A stretch of 64,000 bases of DNA, taken from positions 1 to 64,000 of the forward strand of contig QCPZ01000006.1 in the NCBI GenBank assembly GCA_003212345.1, in the 5' to 3' direction. A program made the position numbers and the translations under genes. The number at the start of each line of letters is the position of its first letter. Position 1 is the stretch's first letter. Source of the DNA: SAR116 cluster bacterium AG-447-A06. Its GTDB lineage: Bacteria > Pseudomonadota > Alphaproteobacteria > Puniceispirillales > Puniceispirillaceae. Below the pieces are notes generated by a model. It searched no databases, was not told where the DNA came from, and worked only from the letters and a program-made list of their open reading frames with translations. This document shows, piece by piece, positions 27,517 to 36,606 of this stretch.

Positions 27517-28290
27517 CTATTTCTTTTTCTTATGGTGCTCTTTTCCAATTACGAACTCTTGCACCTTTTTGTCAGCCAAGGCTTTCTTCGGCGGCATGTC
27601 AGCAATTATTTCACCCTGATAAAACGCAAGAACACGATTGACATACCTTGCAACAATTTCCATGTCATGCTCAACAAACAGGACTGTAACACCGTCTTCT
27701 TTCAAAGCACCCATGACGATGTCCATAAAATCAAACTTTTCCTCAACGCTGATGCCACTTGTCGGCTCATCCAAGAGAAGTATGCGGGGCTTACTAACAA
27801 CAGCCATTGCAATATCAAGCAGCTTTCTTACTCCTTGCGCGAGAGCACTAACCGTTGAGTCTTTGTGATCCTCCAGCTTATATCGGTCAAGAACCCCATC
27901 GAGCTGTCGTCTAAGCTCAGGTGTGTCCATTAAGCTAAGCGCCTGCGCACCCTTATTGTTAGCTATAGCCAGCGCAATCATCAAATTCTCAGAAACTGTC
28001 ATGGAGTGGAAGACCTGAGACACTTGGAAAGAACGCGATATACCAGCATGGGTGATTTTTCTTGTTTCTAGCCCTATTAACTCTTTGCCTTCAAACTTTA
28101 TACTGCCTTCAGTCGGCGCAAGGTAACCGGTAACCATGTTTACAAAACACGTTTTTCCAGCGCCGTTCGCACCGATAATGCCAACAACTTCTCCTTTTGA
28201 AATGTCGACATTAATGTCTTTCGCAGCAACAACCGCGCCAAAAGTTTTGAGTAGATCGCGAACTTCAAGGATCGGTGGATTATTTTGCAT
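27517..28290 (-). CDS. livG: Branched-chain-type ABC transporter ATP-binding protein
   Basis: A 257-residue ATPase of the LivG type. Walker A is GANGAGKTCF and Walker B is ILLLDEPTSGIS. The ABC signature is unusual: SALAQGVRKLLDIAMAV, where most LivG proteins have a clearer LSxGxQ. ATG at 28290 is preferred over an upstream start inside livM, and overlaps the livM stop by about ten bases. It should form a heterodimer with the LivF-type subunit. Confidence 0.9.
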   Translation of the reverse strand: MQNNPPILEVRDLLKTFGAVVAAKDINVDISKGEVVGIIGANGAGKTCFVNMVTGYLAPTEGSIKFEGKELIGLETRKITHAGISRSFQVSQVFHSMTVSENLMIALAIANNKGAQALSLMDTPELRRQLDGVLDRYKLEDHKDSTVSALAQGVRKLLDIAMAVVSKPRILLLDEPTSGISVEEKFDFMDIVMGALKEDGVTVLFVEHDMEIVARYVNRVLAFYQGEIIADMPPKKALADKKVQEFVIGKEHHKKKK

Positions 28291-29221
28291 TTTTCTTACC
28301 TCCCAACTTCTCCAGCAGACTCCATATCCCACCCGGCACAAAGAAGATGATTGTTAAGAAAGTCGCCCCCATGATTAGCTGCCAAGCTTGAGGCGCCAAT
28401 TCGAAAGCGTATGTCCTGAGAACCTCAAAAACTAGGGATCCGATGAATGGCGCAATGACATTACCAGGACCAGAAAGGATTGTAACGAATACAAGCTCTC
28501 CTGATACAGTCCAGTTAATCATCGACTCTGGATCCACCTGGCCAAGCGACATTGCCATCAAAGCACCGGCACCACCAGCCAGAATAGTTGAAATAGTGTA
28601 TTTCAAGTGTATTGCATGGGCGACCGAAAAACCAAGATACTCAACCCTGATCTCGTTGTCTCTGATAGCTGTGGTTAATTTTCCAACGGTCGTTTTCAAA
28701 TAAAAATTAACCAGTAGCGCAGACGTTAACCCAATCAGAGTAATAATGACAAATAGTGGATATTTAGACTCAGGAGCGAACCCCAGTATTGTAGACATTG
28801 ATATAGCAAAACCATCCGTTGAACCTAAGGACTCTGTTTTCACCACGATGCCAAACAACACCATCGATATAGCAGTATTGAGCATTGCAAAAAATATATC
28901 TCTGTAATTTCGCATAATAAAGCCAACCAGGAAACCAGCCGTGCCAGCCACTACTGCACCCGCCAATAGTCTCAAAAATACATCTGTCACGCCTAGCTCG
29001 ATGTCTAGGATCGCGACCGCGTACGCTCCTAATCCAAAATAAAAGGCATGGCCAAAAGAGACCAAGCCTGTGCGCCACAAGACCATAAGACCAAGAATTG
29101 CAAGCGCCCTGGCAAATCCAAACATAAATTGGTTCACAATCCAATTGGGAGCAAAAGCGCCACCAATACAAAGGACCAGCCCCGCCAACAGTATAAATTT
29201 CGCGGTTTTATCGTTAAACAT
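28280..29221 (-). CDS. livM: Branched-chain-type ABC transporter permease
   Basis: A 313-residue permease with about nine hydrophobic helices. The family pattern is visible in VLWRTGLVSFGHAFYFGLGAY (two pieces: VLWRTGLVSFGHAFYF and the GLGAY turn) and in the cytoplasmic loop RVEYLGFSVAHAIHLKY, which contacts the ATPases. ATG at 29221 follows the livH stop by one base, so an upstream in-frame start is unlikely. The C-terminus ends in KLGGKKNAK and overlaps livG. Confidence 0.91.
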   Translation of the reverse strand: MFNDKTAKFILLAGLVLCIGGAFAPNWIVNQFMFGFARALAILGLMVLWRTGLVSFGHAFYFGLGAYAVAILDIELGVTDVFLRLLAGAVVAGTAGFLVGFIMRNYRDIFFAMLNTAISMVLFGIVVKTESLGSTDGFAISMSTILGFAPESKYPLFVIITLIGLTSALLVNFYLKTTVGKLTTAIRDNEIRVEYLGFSVAHAIHLKYTISTILAGGAGALMAMSLGQVDPESMINWTVSGELVFVTILSGPGNVIAPFIGSLVFEVLRTYAFELAPQAWQLIMGATFLTIIFFVPGGIWSLLEKLGGKKNAK

Positions 29222-29222
29222 C

Positions 29223-30137
29223 TTAAATTTTCCTTGGTTTGGCTGGAGCGAACAGCCCTTCCGGCCGAAACACCAGAACCACTGCCATAACAGCAAAGAC
29301 AACGAACAATTCCACTTGTGGAAGCTCATGGACAGCTATTGCCCTCAATATGCCAATTATGAGAGACCCTATTGCAGCACCAGCGATTGAGCCCATTCCT
29401 CCAACAACAACAACTGCAAATGACAGAACTATAACTTCAGTGCCAAGCCCCGGTGCAACGGAGATTGTTGGTGCGATGTAAGCACCGCCGAGCCCTCCCA
29501 AAATAGCTCCACCAATGAAAGTTAATGTGTACACAAGTGGTACATTAATGCCCATGGCAATGCCCACTTCGCGATCAAAAATAACCGCTTTTAGGAGTGT
29601 TCCCCATTTCGTTTTGTTTAATAACCACCAGCATCCAACAGCAACCAGAGCGGCAACCCCTATAAGGGTTAGTCCATAAACATCTCTGACTATTCCTCCC
29701 ATTTCAACAGCGTCTAAAAGCGCCATCGGCTGGTACGCAAAATATGGATCGGTCCCAAAGGCTATCAGAATGATGTCTTCTAAAACGAGGAAAAGCCCAA
29801 ACGTAGCCAAAACGATCAAGACCTCATCTCGATGATACATATATTTTAAGATGCCTTGCTCAATAATAAAACCAAGGATAACGCCAACTATTATGGCTGC
29901 CGCTATAATTATTAAAAAGCCCATCGCATCAGGCAAACCCATGTCCGAGAATTTTCCTATAAAAAACGCAGCGGTATATGCACCCCAAGCATAGAAGCTG
30001 CCGTGCGCGACGTTCAAAATCTTCATAACACCGAAGATGATGGTAAGTCCTGCAGAAACAATAAATAAATATGACGAAAATTGAAGCCCGTCGAGAAGAA
30101 TAGTCAGAGCCGCTTCCACAACAGATCCCCCCACCAT
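29223..30137 (-). CDS. livH: Branched-chain-type ABC transporter permease
   Basis: A 304-residue inner-membrane permease with eight or nine helices. The start of the conserved region reads FIVSAGLTIIFGVMKILNVA followed by HGSFYAWGAY, typical of LivH, and the C-terminal part has VVVVGGMGSIAGAAIGSLII. It lies downstream of livK after a strong hairpin, so its level is probably lower than that of the binding protein. Confidence 0.92.
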   Translation of the reverse strand: MVGGSVVEAALTILLDGLQFSSYLFIVSAGLTIIFGVMKILNVAHGSFYAWGAYTAAFFIGKFSDMGLPDAMGFLIIIAAAIIVGVILGFIIEQGILKYMYHRDEVLIVLATFGLFLVLEDIILIAFGTDPYFAYQPMALLDAVEMGGIVRDVYGLTLIGVAALVAVGCWWLLNKTKWGTLLKAVIFDREVGIAMGINVPLVYTLTFIGGAILGGLGGAYIAPTISVAPGLGTEVIVLSFAVVVVGGMGSIAGAAIGSLIIGILRAIAVHELPQVELFVVFAVMAVVLVFRPEGLFAPAKPRKI

Positions 30138-30161
30138 GAATTGAAATTAAAAAGAGACTAA

Positions 30162-30199
30162 ACAAAAATTTCACCAGCAGGCAAAACCTGCTGGTGAAA
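30162..30199 (-). terminator. Attenuating hairpin between livK and livH
   Basis: TTTCACCAGCAGG and CCTGCTGGTGAAA form perfect 13-bp arms around a five-base loop. On the minus strand it is followed by TTTTTGTTT. It starts ten bases after the livK stop. It can act as a partial terminator or 3' stabiliser that keeps binding-protein mRNA in excess over the permease message. Confidence 0.8.
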
Positions 30200-30209
30200 G
30201 ATTACTAAA

Positions 30210-31502
30210 TTAGCACTTTGCGCCTTTCATGCCGCCCTTGATCCAGTCAACACTATTCTGGCCCTCGGGAGGTAAGACACAAGAAGCAGGATAGAACTTG
30301 ACGTCTTTAACCACATTTTCACCATTTTCAGCGTCATACTCAGTAATACCATAACCATTTTCAGTGATGGCCTGATGACCATTACCCAACTTCATCTCTA
30401 TTGTAGTTGAGAAAGACTCAAATGTAGCTCCCCGCAACGCATCAGCAAGCTGCTCATTGGTCGCATCACTACCCGCTTTATCATAGGCGATCTTAGTAGC
30501 TAAAATTGCTTGTCCATATTGATAAGCTGGGCCAGATGGATATGTGCCGTAGAGATTTTTGTAGGTGCTAACGAACCAGTTATTTAGGGCCGTATCGCGA
30601 TCTCTTACAAGAATCCCGTATGGCCCACGAGCTCCAAGAACCAGCCCGTTAGGCAGTTTCTTCCCGAGACGATATGCTGCCGTTCCACCAACGGTAAAGA
30701 CACCAATTTTCTTTTTAAACAATCCACGAGCATTTCCTTGGAATATAAAAGCCTCAAGATCTCCACCCCAAAAGCTGGTGTGAATCAGTTCAGCTTTGTC
30801 AAGCGACATTGCAGAAATCTCTGATCCATACTGCCCAGCAAAAATCTTTGGGAATTGTGTTTTGTCTGATGGGCTGGACCCGGGCATGATTTGTTTCAGC
30901 GTTAGATCAAAATCGCGCCAAGAGTCTTGTCCCCAAGCATAATTTTGGTTAATGCCTGTGTAGCCTTTCAAATTGGGATATTTTTCTTTTACGTACATAG
31001 CTGCAGCGACATTGTCGGCAGTCGCATGACCCATTGTCCGGAAAACATATTTCCTAGCCGCCTCCTCAAAAATGCGGGGTGTGCCACAGGTCGCAAAAAT
31101 GGTAAATTGTTTGAGCTCTTCAGCAACTGGCGCCAGAGCCTGACAATTGCCAGAGGAAATATAGCCAACAACCGCGTCGACATTTCTTTTTTCGACAAGG
31201 TTTCTATATTCAGCAACCTGCTTTGTGGCTCCTCCACCTTCATCAAGAGGAATGATCGTTGCGCTGGCTCCTCCAAAACCTTTGGTATTATAAGGCGCAG
31301 GCAGCTTTCCTGCATTAATCGCGTCCGCAACCATTTTTGCACCATTCATGGCGGGAATGCCAAATGGTCCAGCCGCGCCACCGGTCAAAAACGACGGAAC
31401 AGCAATTGAAATGGCGTCTTTGGCAAAAGCCATTCCACCAGATAATGTAATCGCTGACACGGCCGCAAAGCCCACAGCTCCTCTGATAAACTTGTTATTC
31501 AT
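30210..31502 (-). CDS. livK: ABC transporter substrate-binding protein, branched-chain type
   Basis: A 430-residue periplasmic type I binding protein. ATG at 31502 is chosen: GGGAGG lies upstream and a clear signal peptide follows (RGAVGFAAVSAITLSGGMA, cleavage near FAK). The mature part has the family features ISIAVPSFLTGGAAGPFGIP and GYISSGNCQALAPVAEEL. The two-lobed fold binds small amides, amino acids or aromatic acids; the ligand is not readable from sequence. It is the first gene of the importer operon. Confidence 0.92.
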   Translation of the reverse strand: MNNKFIRGAVGFAAVSAITLSGGMAFAKDAISIAVPSFLTGGAAGPFGIPAMNGAKMVADAINAGKLPAPYNTKGFGGASATIIPLDEGGGATKQVAEYRNLVEKRNVDAVVGYISSGNCQALAPVAEELKQFTIFATCGTPRIFEEAARKYVFRTMGHATADNVAAAMYVKEKYPNLKGYTGINQNYAWGQDSWRDFDLTLKQIMPGSSPSDKTQFPKIFAGQYGSEISAMSLDKAELIHTSFWGGDLEAFIFQGNARGLFKKKIGVFTVGGTAAYRLGKKLPNGLVLGARGPYGILVRDRDTALNNWFVSTYKNLYGTYPSGPAYQYGQAILATKIAYDKAGSDATNEQLADALRGATFESFSTTIEMKLGNGHQAITENGYGITEYDAENGENVVKDVKFYPASCVLPPEGQNSVDWIKGGMKGAKC

Positions 31503-31776
31503 TAAAACCTCCCTGATTTTAATATTTTTCTGCTCGGTGTCATCACCACGTCTGATCGGCGTTAGCACCGTTAAAGACACCACCATAAGACTGAATGAAA
31601 AGCTATTGGTCAAGAGCAGACTTTGATCAGGATGTATAAATTAACGTCCTTTTAATTTCATTCAAAAAAAACTTCAATTTTGGGACTGGAAGGTTATATT
31701 TTTAAAGATGTTCTCAGCGACAAAGAAATGTTTCATCATTCCATGTGTCAAAATTAGATAAAAGGCGGGTGTAGGT

Positions 31777-31932
31777 GTGACTGAGCAGAAGCCTATTTTT
31801 AATCATACAGACAATGTAGAGGCTTGGCTCTCTCATTTTAACGCCGCTATATAGGTTAGTCCAAATAATTCAGGGGAGTGCAGAAAGAATCTTGAGCAGC
31901 TGTTTTTAGAGGAAAGCTACTGGAAGGACGCA
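31777..31932 (+). pseudogene. Interrupted 5' end of the flavin monooxygenase gene (in-frame TAG)
   Basis: From GTG at 31777 the reading frame of the downstream monooxygenase encodes TEQKPIFNHTDNVEAWLSHF then NAAI, and stops at TAG 31852-31854. The same frame then continues open into the gene, with LFLEESYWKDALALTW matching the family's N-terminal domain. So both sides of the stop encode conserved sequence. About six codons more than usual lie between the conserved blocks. In the second frame 31868-31891 reads IQGSAERI, which fits the family spacing better and suggests an insertion plus a compensating indel. Either this is a recent lesion, a sequencing or assembly error, or translation restarts downstream. 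Confidence 0.6.
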
Positions 31933-33585
31933 TTGGCATTGACTTGGTGCTTAGAGACTTATTGTGGCGCCAGTTTGATTGCTGAAAAACTGCAACATAC
32001 CACAGCAGAAAATTCAATTGGAAAACTCGAGCTTGACAAAAATGCCACACCACCATCCTTAGTCAACCGTGCGGGTACAGATGTAATTGAAGCCTTTTTA
32101 ACCTTCAACACTTCGGTCGCGAGATGTCGCGGTATACTAAGGCTTAGCCCAGATAACGGAGAGCCTGCCGGACTGAGAGCATGGACTTTCTTCACCGCAA
32201 TCGATGCCCTGGCGGGATTTGAGGAGAAAACCTACCGTAATCGGCCAACCGGCGAGTCTTACTCACGCGATTTCCAGGGCCCAAACTGGCTGGATAAACG
32301 TATTGCTGCTGTTGGCTACACAGACCGAGAGCCAGATGTTCTTGTGGTTGGTGGCGGGCAAGCTGGCTTGTCTATTGCGGCCCGCCTCACTCAACTCGGA
32401 GTTGATACATTGATCGTGGATCGGAACAAACGAGTTGGAGATAATTGGCGCAACCGATACCATGCCTTGACCTTGCATAATCAACTGCATGTAAACCATC
32501 TACCATACATGCCATTTCCGCCGACATGGCCGACGTATATTCCAAAAGACATGTTAGCGCTTTGGTTCGAGTCATACGCTGCTGCCATGGAATTGAATTT
32601 TTGGTGTGACATGGATGTTACTAGTGCCAGCTTCGATGACGAACAGCAGCGGTGGCTGGTTGATCTAAGTAAAGCTGACGGCACCCAACGAAAAATATCG
32701 CCGCGTCATATGGTTATGGCAACCGGTGTGAGCGGTATCCCAAATCTGCCAGATATCGAGGGTCTATCCTCATTTGCCGGACCAAAAATCCATTCTAGCC
32801 AATATAAAGATGGTGATGACTGGTCAGGCAAGCGTGCCATCGTGATTGGTTGCGGAAATAGCGGCCATGACATCGCTCAAGATCTTCACTCAAGTGGAGC
32901 ATCGGTAACCATGATCCAACGTAACCCTAGTCTTGTAGTCAATATTGAGCCAAGCGCCCAATTCCCGTATAAGCTGTATGATGAGGGCCGCAGTAATGAT
33001 GAATGTGATTTTATTACAACATCAATGCCAACCCCACTCGTAAAGCAGGCTCATCGTCACTTCACCAAGGCAGCTCAAAGCGCAGATAAAACCCTACTTG
33101 AAGGACTCAAAAATATAGGTTTCAAGCTTGACTTTGGTGACGATAATACGGGCTGGCAGTTCAAATATCTGACCCGAGGTGGTGGCTACTATTTTAATGT
33201 TGGCTGCTCAAACCTACTAGTTGATGGCAAAATTGACCTCGTTCAATTTGGACAAATAGACCATTTTACTCAATCTGGTATGACAATGTCTGATGGAAAA
33301 AAGATTGAGGCCGATATCATCATACTTGCGACCGGCTATAAACCGCAGGAGGTTCTGGTTAAAAAAATATTTGGTGACGACGTTGCTACACGCGTCGGAC
33401 CTATCTGGGGCTTTGGCGAAGGGTTTGAATTAAGAAATATGTATTGCCAGACGGGACAGCCGGGCCTGTGGTTTATCGCAGGCAGCTTTGCACAATGTCG
33501 GATCAACTCAAAGTACCTGGCCTTGCAAATTAAAGCAGTTGAGGAGGGCATTTTGTCTCCACATAAACGGACAAATAACTCATAG
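31933..33585 (+). CDS. Flavin-containing monooxygenase, body of the gene
   Basis: The open body of 550 codons (from TTG 31933) encodes an NAD(P)/FAD-dependent monooxygenase of the Baeyer-Villiger/FMO-like type. An NTF2-like N-terminal domain is followed by the FAD motif VVGGGQAGLSIAARL (about residue 137), the NADPH motif VIGCGNSGHDIAQDL (about residue 299) and the conserved ILATGYKPQE near residue 476. The catalytic two-Rossmann part is complete. The start is uncertain because the natural N-terminus appears to be cut by an in-frame TAG upstream. The next gene is an enol-lactonase-like hydrolase, which could act on a ring ester produced by such an enzyme. Confidence 0.8.
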   Translation: MALTWCLETYCGASLIAEKLQHTTAENSIGKLELDKNATPPSLVNRAGTDVIEAFLTFNTSVARCRGILRLSPDNGEPAGLRAWTFFTAIDALAGFEEKTYRNRPTGESYSRDFQGPNWLDKRIAAVGYTDREPDVLVVGGGQAGLSIAARLTQLGVDTLIVDRNKRVGDNWRNRYHALTLHNQLHVNHLPYMPFPPTWPTYIPKDMLALWFESYAAAMELNFWCDMDVTSASFDDEQQRWLVDLSKADGTQRKISPRHMVMATGVSGIPNLPDIEGLSSFAGPKIHSSQYKDGDDWSGKRAIVIGCGNSGHDIAQDLHSSGASVTMIQRNPSLVVNIEPSAQFPYKLYDEGRSNDECDFITTSMPTPLVKQAHRHFTKAAQSADKTLLEGLKNIGFKLDFGDDNTGWQFKYLTRGGGYYFNVGCSNLLVDGKIDLVQFGQIDHFTQSGMTMSDGKKIEADIIILATGYKPQEVLVKKIFGDDVATRVGPIWGFGEGFELRNMYCQTGQPGLWFIAGSFAQCRINSKYLALQIKAVEEGILSPHKRTNNS

Positions 33586-33681
33586 ATATCGAGTGAACTT
33601 TAAGTACCAATCGCAACTAATAAAAATTTTTTAAAATTCTATCACACAATTGTGGTCCTAATAAAGAAACGAGAAACAACG

Positions 33682-34470
33682 ATGAAATTTGCAGCAATCA
33701 ACGGTACATCAATTCACTATAAGCTTGAAAATAGCGGTTTAGGAAAACCGCTGATCGTTTTTTCAAACTCACTCGCTACCGATTTTCGCATCTGGCAAGA
33801 CTGTGTCGATAATCTATCAGCTGATTACAGTATACTGCGATACGACAAGCGCGGACATGGCCTGTCCGGTATGGGAAATCCACCTTACAAGATCAGCGAT
33901 CACGTGAATGACCTTGTGGCATTGATGGACCATCTTAACCTATCTGGAGCTTTAGTAGTTGGCCTATCTGTTGGAGGGCTGATTGCACAAGGCCTCTATC
34001 ATGCCCGACCTGATCTCGCCAGAGGGCTAATTCTTTGTGATACTGCTGCAAAAATTGGCAGCGCAGAAATGTGGGATGAACGTATCAATATCGCCCGGCA
34101 AGGGGGAATGGGAGCCCTTGTTGATGCCAATATGCAGCGATGGTTTTCACCGGCCTTTCACCGTGATCGCAAAACTGATCTCAATGGCTTCATCGCCATG
34201 TTCACTCGAACGCCAGTGGAGGGTTATATTGGCACCGGCATGGCAATTCGCGACGCTGACTTTCGTGACAAGGCATGCAAAATTTCTGTGCCAACAATTT
34301 GCGTTGTAGGAGATCAAGACGGAGCAACACCCCCTGATCTGGTTCGCGACACCGCAGAAATGATTCCAGGGGCAAGTTTTGAACTTGTCAAGGATGCAGG
34401 TCATATCCCCTGCGCTGAACAACCTGCTGCTATTGTCAAAATCATTCGAGGGATGATGGAAGCTCTCTAG
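33682..34470 (+). CDS. Alpha/beta hydrolase, 3-oxoadipate enol-lactonase-like
   Basis: A 262-residue alpha/beta hydrolase. The nucleophile elbow is GLSVGG (about residue 97), the acid is probably in VVGDQDGATPPDL, and the histidine is in DAGHIPCAEQP near the end. The overall pattern (YDKRGHGLS, LSGALVVGLSVGGLIAQGL) is that of PcaD, which opens enol-lactones in aromatic catabolism. No other protocatechuate genes are present, so the substrate may be another lactone or ester. ATG at 33682 is chosen over an upstream GTG. It follows the monooxygenase gene on the same strand by 96 bases. Confidence 0.83.
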   Translation: MKFAAINGTSIHYKLENSGLGKPLIVFSNSLATDFRIWQDCVDNLSADYSILRYDKRGHGLSGMGNPPYKISDHVNDLVALMDHLNLSGALVVGLSVGGLIAQGLYHARPDLARGLILCDTAAKIGSAEMWDERINIARQGGMGALVDANMQRWFSPAFHRDRKTDLNGFIAMFTRTPVEGYIGTGMAIRDADFRDKACKISVPTICVVGDQDGATPPDLVRDTAEMIPGASFELVKDAGHIPCAEQPAAIVKIIRGMMEAL

Positions 34471-34488
34471 GAACCATCATCCAGTTCT

Positions 34489-35139
34489 TTATTTGCCGAT
34501 TGTCAAACCAAGACCCTTATCTGGTTTAGCACGAGGCGGTTGAGCGGCGATCACCGCATCAACCGACGGTCGAGCGCGGATTTCATCCAGTAAAGCGTTA
34601 AGTTTTGGGCGACCTTCCCGCATCGCGGCTTTATCTAAATCCCAACGGCTCAACATATAGAAATAAAAATCAGCAGCGGTTAGGTCTTTTCCACAAATAT
34701 AGGGATCAAGGATATCTTCCAGGTGATTAAAAATTATCTGCTGCTCGGCCTGTGCCATGAGCTGGATTGACGGTGCCGCAGTCAAATCACCATAATATTT
34801 TGTGTGATGCTGTCGGTGATAAGCCGAATATACAGATGTTGCCAAAAGCGCCATATATTGGTGGTATCGATCACTCTGCCGCGTGCCGGCTTGTGGAGCT
34901 AGCCCGCTAAATCGACTAGTAATATGATTGATGATCGCCAGCGTCTCAAAAACCTGCTCTCCGTCAGGACAAATCAAAATTGGTATGCGCCCCAGAGGGT
35001 TGGCAGCATAAAAGTCCGGGCTTTTTACCTCATCTGATGTTGGAAATGATATAGCATAACCGACATTTGCCTCGCGTAATAAAAACTCGGCAATTAATGA
35101 CCCCGCTCCCGACCGGCCAACGATGTGATATTGTCCCAT
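34489..35139 (-). CDS. Glutathione S-transferase family protein
   Basis: A 216-residue protein with an N-terminal thioredoxin-like domain (VGRSGAGSLIAEFLLREANV, then NPLGRIPILICPDGEQVFET with the cis-proline and the Glu-Thr glutathione contact in place of the usual ES) and a C-terminal all-helical domain (LTAADFYFYMLSRWDLD). Start is taken at ATG 35139; in-frame ATG 35145 and an upstream codon at 35178 are alternatives. It is convergent with the hydrolase gene (18 bases between stops). Substrate unknown. Confidence 0.85.
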   Translation of the reverse strand: MGQYHIVGRSGAGSLIAEFLLREANVGYAISFPTSDEVKSPDFYAANPLGRIPILICPDGEQVFETLAIINHITSRFSGLAPQAGTRQSDRYHQYMALLATSVYSAYHRQHHTKYYGDLTAAPSIQLMAQAEQQIIFNHLEDILDPYICGKDLTAADFYFYMLSRWDLDKAAMREGRPKLNALLDEIRARPSVDAVIAAQPPRAKPDKGLGLTIGK

Positions 35140-35336
35140 TGTCATCCACTCTCTAAATTGAGTTTGCCACCCAGCCACCCAAACTTGTCTCCTCCCTAGA
35201 AAAGAGGTTCGAGCAATAGCCCTTCCCTAGGGGCTGGCGTGGATTTTATCTTATCTCAAATCTGCCTTGTCTGGTTCCAGATCTGTGGTTACTCTTTGTG
35301 TATTCTCACCGCAGTTTTAAAACCAAGGCAAGCCTC

Positions 35337-36500
35337 ATGTTCAATTCTGCTGTTGCAGCTCTCAATGCTCCACCTGTCTCAACCGTGCTGGACTGGAAGT
35401 CGTCGTATGACGATACCAAGGGGCCACTTATTGATATGAGTCAGGCTGTCCCTGGCTATGCGGCACATGATGACATTCTTACCTCATTGGCAGTTGCGGC
35501 AGTAGATCCAACCCTTGCTCGTTATGGGCCAGTTGAAGGTGATCCAGAATTTCGCACCGCTTACGCCAATCATGTAGGCCAAATTTATGATGCCAAGATC
35601 ATGGCAGACGAGGTTCAGGTCACATCGGGCTGTAATCAAGCGTTTGTTGCGTCAGTGCTGGCAATTGCCGGCCATGGTGACAGCATCATGATGATGCGGC
35701 CGTGCTATTTTAACCATGAGTCAGCTCTCAGTATGCTGGGGATCGGGATTGATTATGTTGACTGTGACGCCGATGCTAATCTACTCCCAAAACTCAGTGA
35801 CATCGATGCGAGCATTAAACCAACCACCCGAGCGGTAGCACTTGTCAGCCCAAACAATCCAGCCGGGAGCATTTATCCAACCGAGCTTCTCGATGATATT
35901 TTGACCTTATGCCAACACCACGGTATCTGGCTAATCATCGATGAAACCTATCGTGATTTTCTGCCACTAAACATGCGTTTACCTCACCGCCTGTTTGCAA
36001 GAGATAACTGGCAATCTAATCTGATCCAATTATATAGCTTTTCCAAATCCTACTGCCTACCGGGACACCGGCTTGGCGCTATTATTGCAGGGCGTGAGGT
36101 TATTAACCAATTAGCCAAAATTATTGATAATATCCAGATCTGTGCCCCTCGCATCGTTCAGAAAGCCTTAACCCCAATGCTGGCATCAATGGCCGAGTGG
36201 CGACAAAAAAATCGGGAAAAAATTGCAGCGCGAGCAACTATATTTAGGGCAATTATGGCTGACACACCCGGCTGGGATTTACTTAGCAGCGGTGCCTATT
36301 TCGGCTATGTGCGTCATCCTTATAAAAATGTTGACTCAATCCAAATCGCCAAAAACCTAGCCAGCAAGGCCGGTGTTCTGGTTATTCCGGGGGCTTTTTT
36401 TGGGGCCGGACAGGGTGATGCTTTACGCTTTGCTTTTGCTAATGCTGGACGCGAAGTCATTTCCCAACTTGGCGACCGGTTAAAAGGTGTACCGCTCTAG
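35337..36500 (+). CDS. PLP-dependent aminotransferase, class I/II
   Basis: A 387-residue fold-type I aminotransferase. Visible are YGPVEGDPEFRTAYANHVG, TSGCNQAFVASVLAIAG, LVSPNNPAGSIYP, DETYRDF with the PLP-binding Asp and Tyr, and the Schiff-base lysine in SFSKSYCLPGHRLG. A C-terminal Arg for the substrate carboxylate is likely in LRFAFAN. ATG at 35337 follows weak upstream signals; the frame is open to 35298. It is convergent with the GH84 gene. The amino donor and acceptor cannot be deduced. Confidence 0.85.
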   Translation: MFNSAVAALNAPPVSTVLDWKSSYDDTKGPLIDMSQAVPGYAAHDDILTSLAVAAVDPTLARYGPVEGDPEFRTAYANHVGQIYDAKIMADEVQVTSGCNQAFVASVLAIAGHGDSIMMMRPCYFNHESALSMLGIGIDYVDCDADANLLPKLSDIDASIKPTTRAVALVSPNNPAGSIYPTELLDDILTLCQHHGIWLIIDETYRDFLPLNMRLPHRLFARDNWQSNLIQLYSFSKSYCLPGHRLGAIIAGREVINQLAKIIDNIQICAPRIVQKALTPMLASMAEWRQKNREKIAARATIFRAIMADTPGWDLLSSGAYFGYVRHPYKNVDSIQIAKNLASKAGVLVIPGAFFGAGQGDALRFAFANAGREVISQLGDRLKGVPL

Positions 36501-36606
36501 AAATGTAAAAATTGCGTTAATGAGATTGTTCAACCAGTCATTGTAATTAAAGTTGGCCGAACTCCAAAAATTATTGAAATAAAATTGGCGGATAATCCTC
36601 GCAAGG

